DNA of 64,000 nucleotides, from contig JAPLDK010000009.1 in the NCBI GenBank assembly GCA_026391775.1, positions 1-64,000 on the forward strand, in the 5' to 3' direction. The notes beneath the pieces were generated by a model, which was given only the letters and a program-made list of their open reading frames with translations, was not told the DNA's origin and searched no databases. How positions within the stretch are numbered: position 1 is the first letter of the stretch; each line of letters starts with the position of its first letter. A program made the position numbers and the translations under genes. The DNA comes from Bacteroidota bacterium. Its GTDB lineage: Bacteria; Bacteroidota; Bacteroidia; Bacteroidales; FEN-979. Positions 16,507 through 25,154 of the stretch are shown in pieces.

Positions 16507-17748
16507 CTACTTCCCGAACTTCCCGAGCAGATCCTTTACTGCATCTTTGTGCACCATAAAATCCATCATCTTTAGCTTAACGTAATCTCCGCGGAAGAAA
16601 TAATATCCGAACTCGGGCGTGGTCTCGTCGTTATTCCTTGAACCTGAACCTGAATCCTTGATGAGGTACCAGTCGGTCCCGTCTTTTTCGTACCAGCCTA
16701 CGAGGTGCATGCCGTGGTCATCGGTTGTCGTTTTGTTCGAGAACCTGAATTGCCTTGCGTTATCATCGATGTCGGCAACGGCAATGTCAAAACTGGGAAT
16801 TAAGGCTACCTGTGCCTCACGGCTGAATCCTGCTTCGGAAACATCACCCCCGATCACTATGGTATAATGGTTCCTGATGGCATTTTTCAAGGCATTCATA
16901 TAATCCTCCAGGGGGACGTTGTAATACTCCTTACTGTGCCACCAGTTATCCGGCACTTCGTATTCCACCTTTTGCCAGAAGGGTTGCTGGAGGTATGAAA
17001 GGACATCAATATAATCATCCATCTGCAGCTTCAGATAGTCCTGAAGGAATTCTTTAGGGGTATAGCGTTTCCCTTTCCATTCAAATGATTCGGGGGGAAC
17101 GCCCATGTAATGGTTCAAAATGCTCTTTACAGTAGAAACAACCTGTGATTCATCCCAGGCATTCGTGTTCTTTACATTATCCATGTACTGACCGAGTTCT
17201 TTGAACATCTTTGCATGGGTATAGAATTTACATCCGGGCTCCATGCCGTTGTAAACTTCCCTGGGGACTATCCCGTATTTTTTAAACTCACGGATCACGG
17301 CATTGGCCTCGGAACCTTCAGTAAAGGCTGAATTTCCTCGTTCTGAAACAAAGCGTTTGGCCCTTTCCACATACTCCCAGTAAACGGTATACATTTCTGA
17401 AAGCTTGACTTCCTGTCCTGTGAGCCGGTGGACCTCCGATTCAAAAAAGGAAGTGGTTGAAAAGCACCAGCATGTGTTCGTGTTTCCCTGGGATACCGGA
17501 GGAAGGCGCCATTCTGACTGATACAAGCTGACTTTGTTCGGGAAACTCATCCCGCTGAGGTCGGCCTGGAAGCGTTTTTCTTTTTTAGCGGGTTCAGTGG
17601 CTTCCTCCGTTGCCCTGATATCCTTCATGATGGTGTTCTGGAAATAACCGGGCTTGCCTTCTTTTATGATCCCCGTAGTCTTTGGCTGCTGGGCGAAAGC
17701 TGCAGTTGCAATGATAAAAACTGAGATTGCAAAAATGATCTTCTTCAT
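16507..17748 (-). CDS. Secreted C1 (papain/bleomycin hydrolase-like) cysteine peptidase
   Basis: 413 residues starting MKKIIFAISVFIIATAAFAQ, a typical signal peptide; the longer upstream frame to 17859 lacks a plausible start region. The catalytic Cys block is PPVSQGNTNTCWCFSTTSFF (nucleophile Cys93, with the oxyanion Gln upstream). The His block is DDHGMHLVGWYEKDGTDWYL (His348). The usual Asn of the NSW motif is replaced: the sequence reads IKDSGSGSRNND, with Asp365 at that place. Length and block order resemble the bleomycin hydrolase/aminopeptidase C (C1B) branch in Bacteroidota. It is predicted to be periplasmic or secreted and to hydrolyse peptides. The Asn-to-Asp change may be a subfamily trait. 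A single gene, divergent from the cluster starting at 17948. Confidence 0.8.
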   Translation of the reverse strand: MKKIIFAISVFIIATAAFAQQPKTTGIIKEGKPGYFQNTIMKDIRATEEATEPAKKEKRFQADLSGMSFPNKVSLYQSEWRLPPVSQGNTNTCWCFSTTSFFESEVHRLTGQEVKLSEMYTVYWEYVERAKRFVSERGNSAFTEGSEANAVIREFKKYGIVPREVYNGMEPGCKFYTHAKMFKELGQYMDNVKNTNAWDESQVVSTVKSILNHYMGVPPESFEWKGKRYTPKEFLQDYLKLQMDDYIDVLSYLQQPFWQKVEYEVPDNWWHSKEYYNVPLEDYMNALKNAIRNHYTIVIGGDVSEAGFSREAQVALIPSFDIAVADIDDNARQFRFSNKTTTDDHGMHLVGWYEKDGTDWYLIKDSGSGSRNNDETTPEFGYYFFRGDYVKLKMMDFMVHKDAVKDLLGKFGK

Positions 17749-17947
17749 GGATACCGTATTTTTTTGCAAATTACAGGAAAATTTGCAACAACTAAACACC
17801 AAAACTGTTTTTCCTGGAGGAGACTCATCCGCAGTCATGGAAAATGATAAAACAAGCAAATATTAACGACAATCCATAGGGTATTTTCATCCTGAAGTAT
17901 CTTAAAGATATAAGCATCAAAAATCTGAACCTGAAAAACTATCAGCC

Positions 17948-19198
17948 ATGAAAACATTCAACAAGAACCTGCTCCGTTTTGGCATGCTATTTTTGCTTTT
18001 TGCCGCATATGGCGCAACTATGGCGCAAACTTCATTTGTTACCGTTACCGGAACGCTGAAGGATGCCAAAACCAATGAAAAAATCAATTATGCCGCGATC
18101 ACTGTCCCCGGCACTGGTATCGGAACAGTATCGAATTCCGACGGGGATTTCACCTTAAAAGTGAATTCATCGCTCAATGCCGGATACTTTGAAATATCGC
18201 ACCTGGGTTATGCAACGACACGGTTTAAGATAAGCGAAGCTGTGGATAAAGAAAAAACATACTATCTCGATGTTCAGCCTGTCAAATTACAGGAGATATC
18301 CGTTATACCTAAAGATGCACGGGAAATTGTGGATATGGCGATCCAGAACCTGAAAAAGAATTACAGCCAGGTGCCTAATATGATGACCGGTTTCTATCGT
18401 GAGTCGATCAGGCAGCGCCGGACTTATCTTTCAGTCTCCGAAGCGGTTGTCGATATCTATAAAGCTCCCTATTCAGGTTTGCAGAACGACAAGGTGAAAA
18501 TTTTCAGGGGCCGAAAGGCTACCAATGTGAAACGGGCCGATACCCTGATGGTCCAGCTTCAGGGTGGTCCGCAGATATCGATGCTGCTGGATATTGTTAA
18601 AAATACCAATCTCAGCATAGCCTTGGATAACCTCGATAATTATCATTTTGAATTCGCGTCGATAGTCAATATAGATAATAAGCTGAACTGGGTGATCAAT
18701 TTTTCGCCTGAAATTGTAAAAGAAGAACCGCTTTATAACGGAAAGCTGTACATCGAGCAGGACAACTATGCAATGACCCGGGCTGAATTCAGCCTTGATC
18801 TCAGTGATGAAGAAAAGGCAGCGCGCGTTTTTGTCCAGAAAAAACCATCGGGATTGATCTTTATGCCGACTTCGACAGGCTACCTTGTTACCTATAAAGA
18901 ACAAAACGGCAAGTTCTATCTCGACTATGTGCGCGTGGATCTGAAATTCCGTTGCGACTGGAAGAAGCGGCTGTTCAAAAATTCCTATTCGCTGATGTCG
19001 GAATTAGCGATTACAGACAGGCGGACGGACAATATCGTTAAATTTGCAAACCAGGAAGTATTCAGGTCGAACATGGTGTTTACCGATAAAGTCCAGGCTT
19101 TTACAGATGTTGATTTCTGGGGTGAAAACAACATCATTGAACCGGACAATTCCATCGAAAATGCCATCAAAAAGCTTTCAAAAAGCATGAAGAAATAA
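17948..19198 (+). CDS. CarboxypepD_reg-like surface protein, paralogue A of the sigma/FecR cluster
   Basis: 416 residues with a signal peptide (FGMLFLLFAAYGATMAQ). Residues ~35-120 are a carboxypeptidase D regulatory-like beta-sandwich (VTGTLKDAKTNEKINYAAIT, SNSDGDFTLKV, ISHLGYATTRF), as in SusC/DUF5686 proteins. Residues ~130-410 form a second conserved region: MMTGFYRESIRQRRTYLSVS, EAVVDIYKAPY, MLLDIVKN, YNGKLYIEQDNYAMTRAEF and a final DVDFWGENNIIEPDNSIENA. The same two regions recur in the gene at 20630. It is probably an outer-membrane-associated protein of unknown role. It lies 37 bp upstream of the sigma-factor gene and is likely the first gene of the operon 17948-22249. Confidence 0.75.
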   Translation: MKTFNKNLLRFGMLFLLFAAYGATMAQTSFVTVTGTLKDAKTNEKINYAAITVPGTGIGTVSNSDGDFTLKVNSSLNAGYFEISHLGYATTRFKISEAVDKEKTYYLDVQPVKLQEISVIPKDAREIVDMAIQNLKKNYSQVPNMMTGFYRESIRQRRTYLSVSEAVVDIYKAPYSGLQNDKVKIFRGRKATNVKRADTLMVQLQGGPQISMLLDIVKNTNLSIALDNLDNYHFEFASIVNIDNKLNWVINFSPEIVKEEPLYNGKLYIEQDNYAMTRAEFSLDLSDEEKAARVFVQKKPSGLIFMPTSTGYLVTYKEQNGKFYLDYVRVDLKFRCDWKKRLFKNSYSLMSELAITDRRTDNIVKFANQEVFRSNMVFTDKVQAFTDVDFWGENNIIEPDNSIENAIKKLSKSMKK

Positions 19199-19235
19199 GG
19201 ATCAGTTTTCGGGCTTATAAACTCTTCAAATCCCT

Positions 19236-19781
19236 ATGAACCTAAGTGATTTGTATATACAGAAGAAAATCCAGGCTGGCGATATCAGAGAATTTGAACG
19301 GCTTTTTATGAAATACTATGACCCTTTGTGCCATCATGCCGATAAAATTCTGAGTGATATGGATACTGCGGAAGACGTGGTGCAGGAGTTTTTCTATCAT
19401 TTCTGGAAAGACAGGGAAAGCTTCACTTTGAAGTTTTCTTTGAACGCCTACCTGTACCGGGCTATTCGTAATAATGCTCTTCGTTATCTTGAACATCTCT
19501 CCATTCGAAAAGGCTATGCCGAAAAGGTTCTCAGCGATTTCAGGGATATAATGCCGGCACATGTTCAAACAGATGTTGACCTGAAGGAGCTGGACAAAGC
19601 AATACACTCAACCTTGCAGCAAATGCCTGAACGCTGCTCCCGTGTATTCAGGATGAACAGGTTCGAAGGGAAGAAATATCGCGAAATAGCTGAGATCTTA
19701 TCTGTTTCGGTGAAAACAGTTGAAGCGGATATGGGGAAAGCCCTGCAGATATTCAGAAAATCCTTAAGAGATTACTTTTAA
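19236..19781 (+). CDS. RNA polymerase ECF-type sigma-70 factor, Bacteroidetes FecI-like family
   Basis: 181 residues. Region 2: FERLFMKYYDPLCHHADKIL then DTAEDVVQEFFYHFWKDRE, with the core-binding and -10 recognition motifs. Region 4: LDKAIHSTLQQMPERCSRVF then RMNRFEGKKYREIAEILSVS and VKTVEADMGKALQIFRKSL, a helix-turn-helix for -35 recognition. Layout and length fit the Bacteroidetes 'sigma-70 family 1' ECF group, which is normally paired with FecR anti-sigma factors and SusC-like receptors. Here the partner is the FecR gene 13 bp downstream. It probably directs transcription of its own cluster or of a remote target in response to a surface signal. Confidence 0.93.
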   Translation: MNLSDLYIQKKIQAGDIREFERLFMKYYDPLCHHADKILSDMDTAEDVVQEFFYHFWKDRESFTLKFSLNAYLYRAIRNNALRYLEHLSIRKGYAEKVLSDFRDIMPAHVQTDVDLKELDKAIHSTLQQMPERCSRVFRMNRFEGKKYREIAEILSVSVKTVEADMGKALQIFRKSLRDYF

Positions 19782-19794
19782 AAATAATAACATA

Positions 19795-20679
19795 ATGACG
19801 GCCATGGAAGAAGTTAAGGATACCAAATCACTTCACACCTGCGAAGCCTGGGATAAGCTGTATGCCCGGCTTCAGGATGAGGACCTGATCCCTGCAAAGC
19901 AGCCTGATTCAAAGAATCAGCTGGTTTATTATGGTCTGCAGATTGCCGCTCTGGCATTGATCCTGCTGGGTATAGGCGCTGTTATTTATATGAATATCAG
20001 CAGGAAGCCGGCAATTGCCATGGTTAAGCTTAATACCGTCAATGAGGCAAATACCCTTATTAAAACCCTGGCCGATGGCTCGGTGATTTATCTTGCACAG
20101 AATTCGTTGTTCTCTTATCCGCAGGAATTTAAGTTAACATCCCGCAATGTAGAACTTAAAGGGGAGGCTTTTTTCGATATTACACCCGATCCTGCTAAAC
20201 CTTTTATCATTGAAACGGATGAAGTTCTGGTAGAGGTCCTGGGCACGGCATTTAATGTGAAAACAATAAATGATAATGGCTTCGAACTTTTTGTAGACAG
20301 GGGAAAGGTCAAAGTCACCTTAAAAAAGGATCCTTCCCATAGCGAACTGGTGCTGGCAGGGGAAAAGATATCAAGCCTTAATAACAGCCTGGTTAAATCG
20401 AAGCATATTGAAACCGATGCCATTTACTGGTATAAGCAGCGCATGCATTTTAAGGATGAAAAACTCCGGGATATTATTACCGTGCTGAATCGGAATTTCA
20501 ACACTAACTTTGTGTTGGCAGATAATGAGATCGGGCAACATAAGCTTACAGTTACTTTCCAGAACGAAACTGCCGGAACAATGACCGAGCTCATTTGTGC
20601 GGCTCTGAACCTGAAAAGCCAAACTATCAATGGGTCTGTTGTGTTATCAGAAAATAAGGAAGGCGCAAAACACAATTAA
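19795..20679 (+). CDS. FecR-family anti-sigma factor
   Basis: 294 residues. The cytoplasmic N-terminus (~1-50) would hold the sigma factor. One transmembrane helix (QLVYYGLQIAALALILLGIG and following, ~43-68) leads into a periplasmic FecR domain: LADGSVIYLAQNSLFSYPQE, RNVELKGEAFFDITPDPAKP and VLVEVLGTAFNVKTI, with LVLAGEKIS. The C-terminal DUF4974-like domain has MHFKDEKLRDIITVLNRNFN and ends with LICAALNLKSQ. In the family, the periplasmic part binds the STN domain of an outer-membrane receptor. Its 3' end overlaps the next gene by 50 bp, and that gene supplies an STN domain. ATG 19795 chosen; ATG 19804 is possible. Confidence 0.93.
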   Translation: MTAMEEVKDTKSLHTCEAWDKLYARLQDEDLIPAKQPDSKNQLVYYGLQIAALALILLGIGAVIYMNISRKPAIAMVKLNTVNEANTLIKTLADGSVIYLAQNSLFSYPQEFKLTSRNVELKGEAFFDITPDPAKPFIIETDEVLVEVLGTAFNVKTINDNGFELFVDRGKVKVTLKKDPSHSELVLAGEKISSLNNSLVKSKHIETDAIYWYKQRMHFKDEKLRDIITVLNRNFNTNFVLADNEIGQHKLTVTFQNETAGTMTELICAALNLKSQTINGSVVLSENKEGAKHN

Positions 20680-22249
20680 GTCTTGTGAATGCGGATTTCG
20701 GTATTACCTTACCCAGGCTTGTATTTTAAATGCATTCCTTATACTGTGTCCGTCAAATGCAGCTTTCGGGCAGGTGTCGTTGCTCGAAAAAGTCATCAGC
20801 ATACCTAAACAAAATACCACTCTTTACGAGGCGTTGAACCTGATTTCGCAAAAAGCGAACTGCCTTTTTCTTTATGAAAGCGAAACCATTGAAAGCGATA
20901 AAAAGGTTAAGATGCATGCCGAAAACCAGCCATTGCATGCAGTACTTGATAACCTGCTTTCAGATCCCTCAATTGAATACAAAGTTTTTGGAAAGCATAT
21001 CCTGATTTGTAAAGCGAAACAAGACGCAAATCCTGTAAGTAAGATACAACCGGATATCCCTGCAAAGGATACCATCAAAAATGTTATCATCAAAGGGCAT
21101 ATTTACGACAAGGAAAACAAAACAGCGGTACCTTTTGCCACTGTTGGCATCGTTGAGGAAAACATCGGGACCGTTACGAACAGCGATGGGGTTTTTACGA
21201 TCAAAATTCCTTCCTCACTCATTGGAACCTCGCTGGTTGTATCGCATCTGGGATATATGAGCCAGACCATCCCGGTTCGCCTGCTTAACGAGCAAAACGT
21301 TGATCTTTTCCTTGACCGAAGGGTAATTTCAATCCAGGAAGTGATCATCCGTTACATCGACCCGGACCTGATCATTGAGAAAGCAATGGAACTGCGGAAG
21401 CTGAATTATGCTGTTGATCCTGCTTATTTTACAACGTTTTACCGTGAAGGTGTGCGTAAAAATAACAAGTACATCAGCTATTCGGAGGCAGTTTTCAGGA
21501 TATATAAATCACCCTATACTGCCGGTGAGCATGCCGACCAGGTGAAACTCCTGAAGTCGAGAAAATTTAAGGATGCAAATCCCCGGGATACCGTTTTCCT
21601 GAAACTTAAAGCCGGTGTTCAGTCAGCCCTGCAGCTTGATATTGTTAAAAATGTCCCGGGCTTCCTTGATCTAACACCGCCTGTCGAATACACCTATAGA
21701 TACTCTGACCTTGTTTCTTATAATGCCAAAGATGCTTATGCTATCACCTTTGTGCAAAAGCCCGATCTGAAAAAACCCTTATATACCGGAACAGTGTACA
21801 TTGAGAAAGAGGGTTTTGCATTGCTTGGCGCTGATTTCGAAATAAATCCCGCTTACATCGATATTGCAGCCGGGGACCTCGTACTGAAGAAAAGCAGCAG
21901 GCTGATCGTAAAACTCGAAAAGATCAGTTATTCCATCAGCTATATGCCATTTAACGGCAGGTATTATCTCAGTCATGTGCGCTGCGATATACAGTTGAGA
22001 ACGCGTTTAAAGAACCACCTGTCCACCGATAATTTTTATACATTCCTGGAACTCGCCAACTGTAATATTGATACTGCAGGCGTTATAAAATTTCCCAGAC
22101 AGGAGATACTGAAACCCAATGTTGTGTTTTCGGAGCAGCCATACCAGGGTGATGATGCTTTCTGGGGCGATTTTAATACCATCACACCCGAAACAAAGCT
22201 GAGTGAAGCCCTGTCGAAGATCATAGGTAAGATCGAGGAGATCAGGTAA
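20630..22249 (+). CDS. STN + CarboxypepD_reg-like protein, paralogue B of the cluster (no TonB barrel)
   Basis: 539 residues. The only ATG before the STN domain is 20630, inside the FecR gene (50-bp overlap, different frame). It gives a long n-region and then a hydrophobic signal (LTQACILNAFLILCPSNAAFG, read in two parts). Residues ~50-125: STN (secretin/TonB N-terminal) domain, with TTLYEALNLISQKANCLFLY, MHAENQPLHAVLDNLL and YKVFGKHILI. Residues ~150-240: CarboxypepD_reg-like domain (GHIYDKENKTAVPFATVGI, NSDGVFTIKI, VSHLGYMSQT). Residues ~250-535: the same C-terminal region as paralogue A (FTTFYREGVRKNNKYISYSE, LQLDIVKN, FWGDFNTITPET). In FecIR systems the STN domain belongs to a TonB-dependent receptor; here no plug or barrel follows. 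It probably gives the signal input to the adjacent FecR. Confidence 0.8.
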   Translation: MGLLCYQKIRKAQNTIKSCECGFRYYLTQACILNAFLILCPSNAAFGQVSLLEKVISIPKQNTTLYEALNLISQKANCLFLYESETIESDKKVKMHAENQPLHAVLDNLLSDPSIEYKVFGKHILICKAKQDANPVSKIQPDIPAKDTIKNVIIKGHIYDKENKTAVPFATVGIVEENIGTVTNSDGVFTIKIPSSLIGTSLVVSHLGYMSQTIPVRLLNEQNVDLFLDRRVISIQEVIIRYIDPDLIIEKAMELRKLNYAVDPAYFTTFYREGVRKNNKYISYSEAVFRIYKSPYTAGEHADQVKLLKSRKFKDANPRDTVFLKLKAGVQSALQLDIVKNVPGFLDLTPPVEYTYRYSDLVSYNAKDAYAITFVQKPDLKKPLYTGTVYIEKEGFALLGADFEINPAYIDIAAGDLVLKKSSRLIVKLEKISYSISYMPFNGRYYLSHVRCDIQLRTRLKNHLSTDNFYTFLELANCNIDTAGVIKFPRQEILKPNVVFSEQPYQGDDAFWGDFNTITPETKLSEALSKIIGKIEEIR

Positions 22250-22430
22250 GTGTGAACTGTAAATCGTGAACCGTGAACCGGGAACCATGATCCGGTGTTT
22301 GATCCTTCTTGCCGAAAAATTTCAAGGGTTTACCGATTTGATTTCCTTATCACATGAGGGCTGATTATTTTTGTAACATAATTTCAGAATTACCGTCATT
22401 TGCAAGGTATTAACCCTATTTGATCCTGAT

Positions 22431-23531
22431 ATGTCACTGACCCTGTTTAACATCCTTACCGTCATCAGCGTGTTCGTCACACTGATACTATCCTTGTTTT
22501 TCTTCATCAATAAAAGGGGATTTATCCTTGAAAATAAGATACTTGCAAGCCTGCTGCTGATCTTCGGCCTGCAGATCTTCTATTCGTTTGCTACAAGCTC
22601 TTTCGCATTTCAGTATTTCCTTGACTGGCACAAACCGCTATTCCTTCTCAGGCAGGCCTCTTTCCTCACCGGGCCGCTAATCTGGTTCTACGTGAATTCC
22701 TTCCTGAAAAAAAAGGATGTGTTCAATGCCCGTTCAGCTGTCCACTTTTTACCTTTCGTTATGGCCGTGATCTTCCTGCTGTTGACGTACAGGGTTATGA
22801 ATGGGTTTGTTATATGGGAGTCGGTATTGGACCTGAACTTCACCATCCTGATCCTGGCGCATAACCTGGTGTATATCGTCCTCACCCTCTTAAGCATGAA
22901 GACAACAACGATCAGCTTCAAAGGATTTTATAAGAATATCCTGATATCCGCCCAGCATCCCTGGCTTCAGATACTGCTTGTTGGTTTTATCATTATCTGG
23001 ATAATAAACCTCAATTCATTCGCTATTTATATGATCGTCAAAAAGCCGGGCTGGTGTGCTTATACTGCAAGCATCTATGCCCTGGTGGCGTTTCTGTTCA
23101 TCAGCACCATCATGTTCTTCCTTCTGCTGAAGCCCGACGTATATTACATCATTGCGAAGTATAAAAACACTAAGCTCAAGGCGGATGACAGATCAGAATA
23201 CCTGCAGAAACTGTCACATTACATGGAGACCCAACAACCCTTCCTAAACCCCGACATTACACTTGAATCCCTTGCAACAGACATTTCAGTGAATCCCAGG
23301 ATACTTTCACAGATCATCAACGAGACTTATAAAAAGAATTTTAAAAGCTACATCCTCGAATACCGCATCAGGGAAAGCATGCGGATTCTGGCTGATGAGA
23401 AACACAGTAACCTCACTATCCTTGAAGTCCTGTACCAGGTGGGGTTCAATTCAAAGTCAGCTTTCAATAATCAGTTCAAATTATTTACCAACCTGACTCC
23501 CATCGAATACCGGTCAAAAGCCATTGGCTGA
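22431..23531 (+). CDS. AraC-type regulator with N-terminal multi-pass membrane domain
   Basis: 366 residues. The first ~245 carry about seven hydrophobic helices (starting ILTVISVFVTLILSLFFFI and ending FISTIMFFLLLKP), the 7TM-like sensor found in many Bacteroidota AraC regulators. Residues ~265-365 are the AraC/XylS DNA-binding domain: two helix-turn-helix units, ITLESLATDISVNPRILSQI and LTILEVLYQVGFNSKSAFNN, followed by FKLFTNLTPIEYR. It probably senses a membrane or exported signal and regulates nearby genes. It lies 181 bp after the sigma/FecR cluster and precedes the hydrolase gene. TATTTTTG at 22366-22373 could be its -7 box; the nearest TTTG upstream has a 25-bp spacer, longer than usual. 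Confidence 0.9.
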   Translation: MSLTLFNILTVISVFVTLILSLFFFINKRGFILENKILASLLLIFGLQIFYSFATSSFAFQYFLDWHKPLFLLRQASFLTGPLIWFYVNSFLKKKDVFNARSAVHFLPFVMAVIFLLLTYRVMNGFVIWESVLDLNFTILILAHNLVYIVLTLLSMKTTTISFKGFYKNILISAQHPWLQILLVGFIIIWIINLNSFAIYMIVKKPGWCAYTASIYALVAFLFISTIMFFLLLKPDVYYIIAKYKNTKLKADDRSEYLQKLSHYMETQQPFLNPDITLESLATDISVNPRILSQIINETYKKNFKSYILEYRIRESMRILADEKHSNLTILEVLYQVGFNSKSAFNNQFKLFTNLTPIEYRSKAIG

Positions 23532-23660
23532 TCGAAACATCGACAGCATTTGTAACAAATCGAAATGCGAACGGTCATTTTCATGGTAATACCTTAACAA
23601 TTAAATCAGGAACAAAATGAAAATATTTATTTGCCTGCTAATGTCGATGATCGTGCTTGA

Positions 23661-25094
23661 ATGTCAATCACAAACAGCACCATTGGAAATCCTCAATACT
23701 CCAGGGAAACGGAAAGCAAAATAAAAAGAATAACGGAAAATCTGAAAGTTGCAGGACAATTCTGGACTTCCTGCAAAAACGCAACTCTGGCAAATAGGTT
23801 AGCTTATTATAAAATACCCGGAATTAGTATTGCCGTGATAAATAATGGGGAAATTGAATGGGCACGGGGATTTGGAGATAAGGATGTAAGTACAAAGGAG
23901 CCAGTTGTACAAAGCACACTTTTTCAGGCCGCCTCAATCAGTAAAGTGTTAACTGCAATCGCCTTTATGAAATTGAAGGAAATGAATGAAATCGATTTGG
24001 ATGCCGATGTAAATTTATATCTGAAATCATGGAAAGTACCTTCGAATAACGGATGGCAGCCAAAAGTGACACTCAGGCAGCTTTTAAGTCACACGGCCGG
24101 TATGACAGTAAGTGGATTTGGCGGATATTCCATTAAGGAAGCCAGACCAAAAACAATACAAATATTGGATGGAGCCTGGCCGGCTAATTCATTACCCGTG
24201 AAAGTAAATATTTTCCCAGGTACACATGCAAGATATTCGGGAGGAGGATTTATCGTTGCACAATTAGTCCTGGAAGATAAATTCAAACGGCCGTTTAATA
24301 TAATCATGGATAGTCTGGTTATGTCTCCACTGAATCTTAAATCGAGCACGTTTGACCAACCCATCTCAAAATCAAAACTGCCATTGGCGGCCACGGGGTA
24401 TGTTTTGGATTATCAGCCAATAAACGGAGGGTGTGACATTCATCCCGAGATGGCAGCGACAGGTCTTTGGACCAATCCCTCGGAATTAGCGAAAATGATC
24501 ATAGAAATTCAAAAAGCTGTTCAGGGCAGATCAGGTTTTATCAGTGCCAAAAGTGTGAATGAGATGCTTACACAGCAGAACACCGATGCGACCGGCATTG
24601 GCCTGGGATTTTGGCTGTATCAGGATGCCAGGGGAGATTCTTTGTTGTTTACCCATGCAGGCGGAAATGATGGATTCCAATCATTATTCTTCGGTTACAA
24701 AAATTTGGGTAAAGGAGTTGTTGTCATGATAAATTCCAGCAATGATTACGAACTGATGTATGAAGTGATCCGATCGGTAGCGTTGGAAAACAATTGGCCC
24801 GATCGTTTTACCAGGGAAATTAAAAAGTATGATATAAAGGATGAAACCTTGAATGCATATGAAGGGAAGTATGTTTTTGATAAAACCGGCGAAATAATCA
24901 TTAAAAAAGCCGGAAATAAATTATCCCTCGAAATACAATCGCAGGCTCCTTTTTATCTGTTTGCTGAAAGTGATGATCAATTTTCTTCTGAACAGTTAAA
25001 TATTAAAGTGATCTTTAATAAATCGGGAGCAAAAGTTGAAGGAATGGAAATACAACAAGACGGAGCAAACAGTATAACCGCAAAAAGAATTTAG
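23661..25094 (+). CDS. Beta-lactamase-fold serine hydrolase; leader peptide in another frame
   Basis: 477 residues of the class C beta-lactamase/esterase/PBP-like superfamily. Catalytic SxxK is Ser92-Ile-Ser-Lys95 in FQAASISKVLTAIAFMKL. The Tyr block is HARYSGGGFIVAQ. The C-terminal HxG-type block is FTHAGGNDGFQS. A short C-terminal domain (~390-477) follows. It is likely a periplasmic esterase, peptidase or beta-lactam-like hydrolase. ATG 23617 opens a separate frame encoding a lipoprotein-like leader (KIFICLLMSMIVLECQSQ) that ends at a TAA near 23724 and runs over the first codons of this frame. A one-base slip would join leader and enzyme, so there is either a real frameshift mutation or a sequencing error. 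As it stands the enzyme would lack export. Confidence 0.75.
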   Translation: MSITNSTIGNPQYSRETESKIKRITENLKVAGQFWTSCKNATLANRLAYYKIPGISIAVINNGEIEWARGFGDKDVSTKEPVVQSTLFQAASISKVLTAIAFMKLKEMNEIDLDADVNLYLKSWKVPSNNGWQPKVTLRQLLSHTAGMTVSGFGGYSIKEARPKTIQILDGAWPANSLPVKVNIFPGTHARYSGGGFIVAQLVLEDKFKRPFNIIMDSLVMSPLNLKSSTFDQPISKSKLPLAATGYVLDYQPINGGCDIHPEMAATGLWTNPSELAKMIIEIQKAVQGRSGFISAKSVNEMLTQQNTDATGIGLGFWLYQDARGDSLLFTHAGGNDGFQSLFFGYKNLGKGVVVMINSSNDYELMYEVIRSVALENNWPDRFTREIKKYDIKDETLNAYEGKYVFDKTGEIIIKKAGNKLSLEIQSQAPFYLFAESDDQFSSEQLNIKVIFNKSGAKVEGMEIQQDGANSITAKRI

Positions 25095-25154
25095 AATTTT
25101 TCACCAATTGATTTATTTGCAACGGAATTAACCTTTTATCCAAACTTTCAGGCC

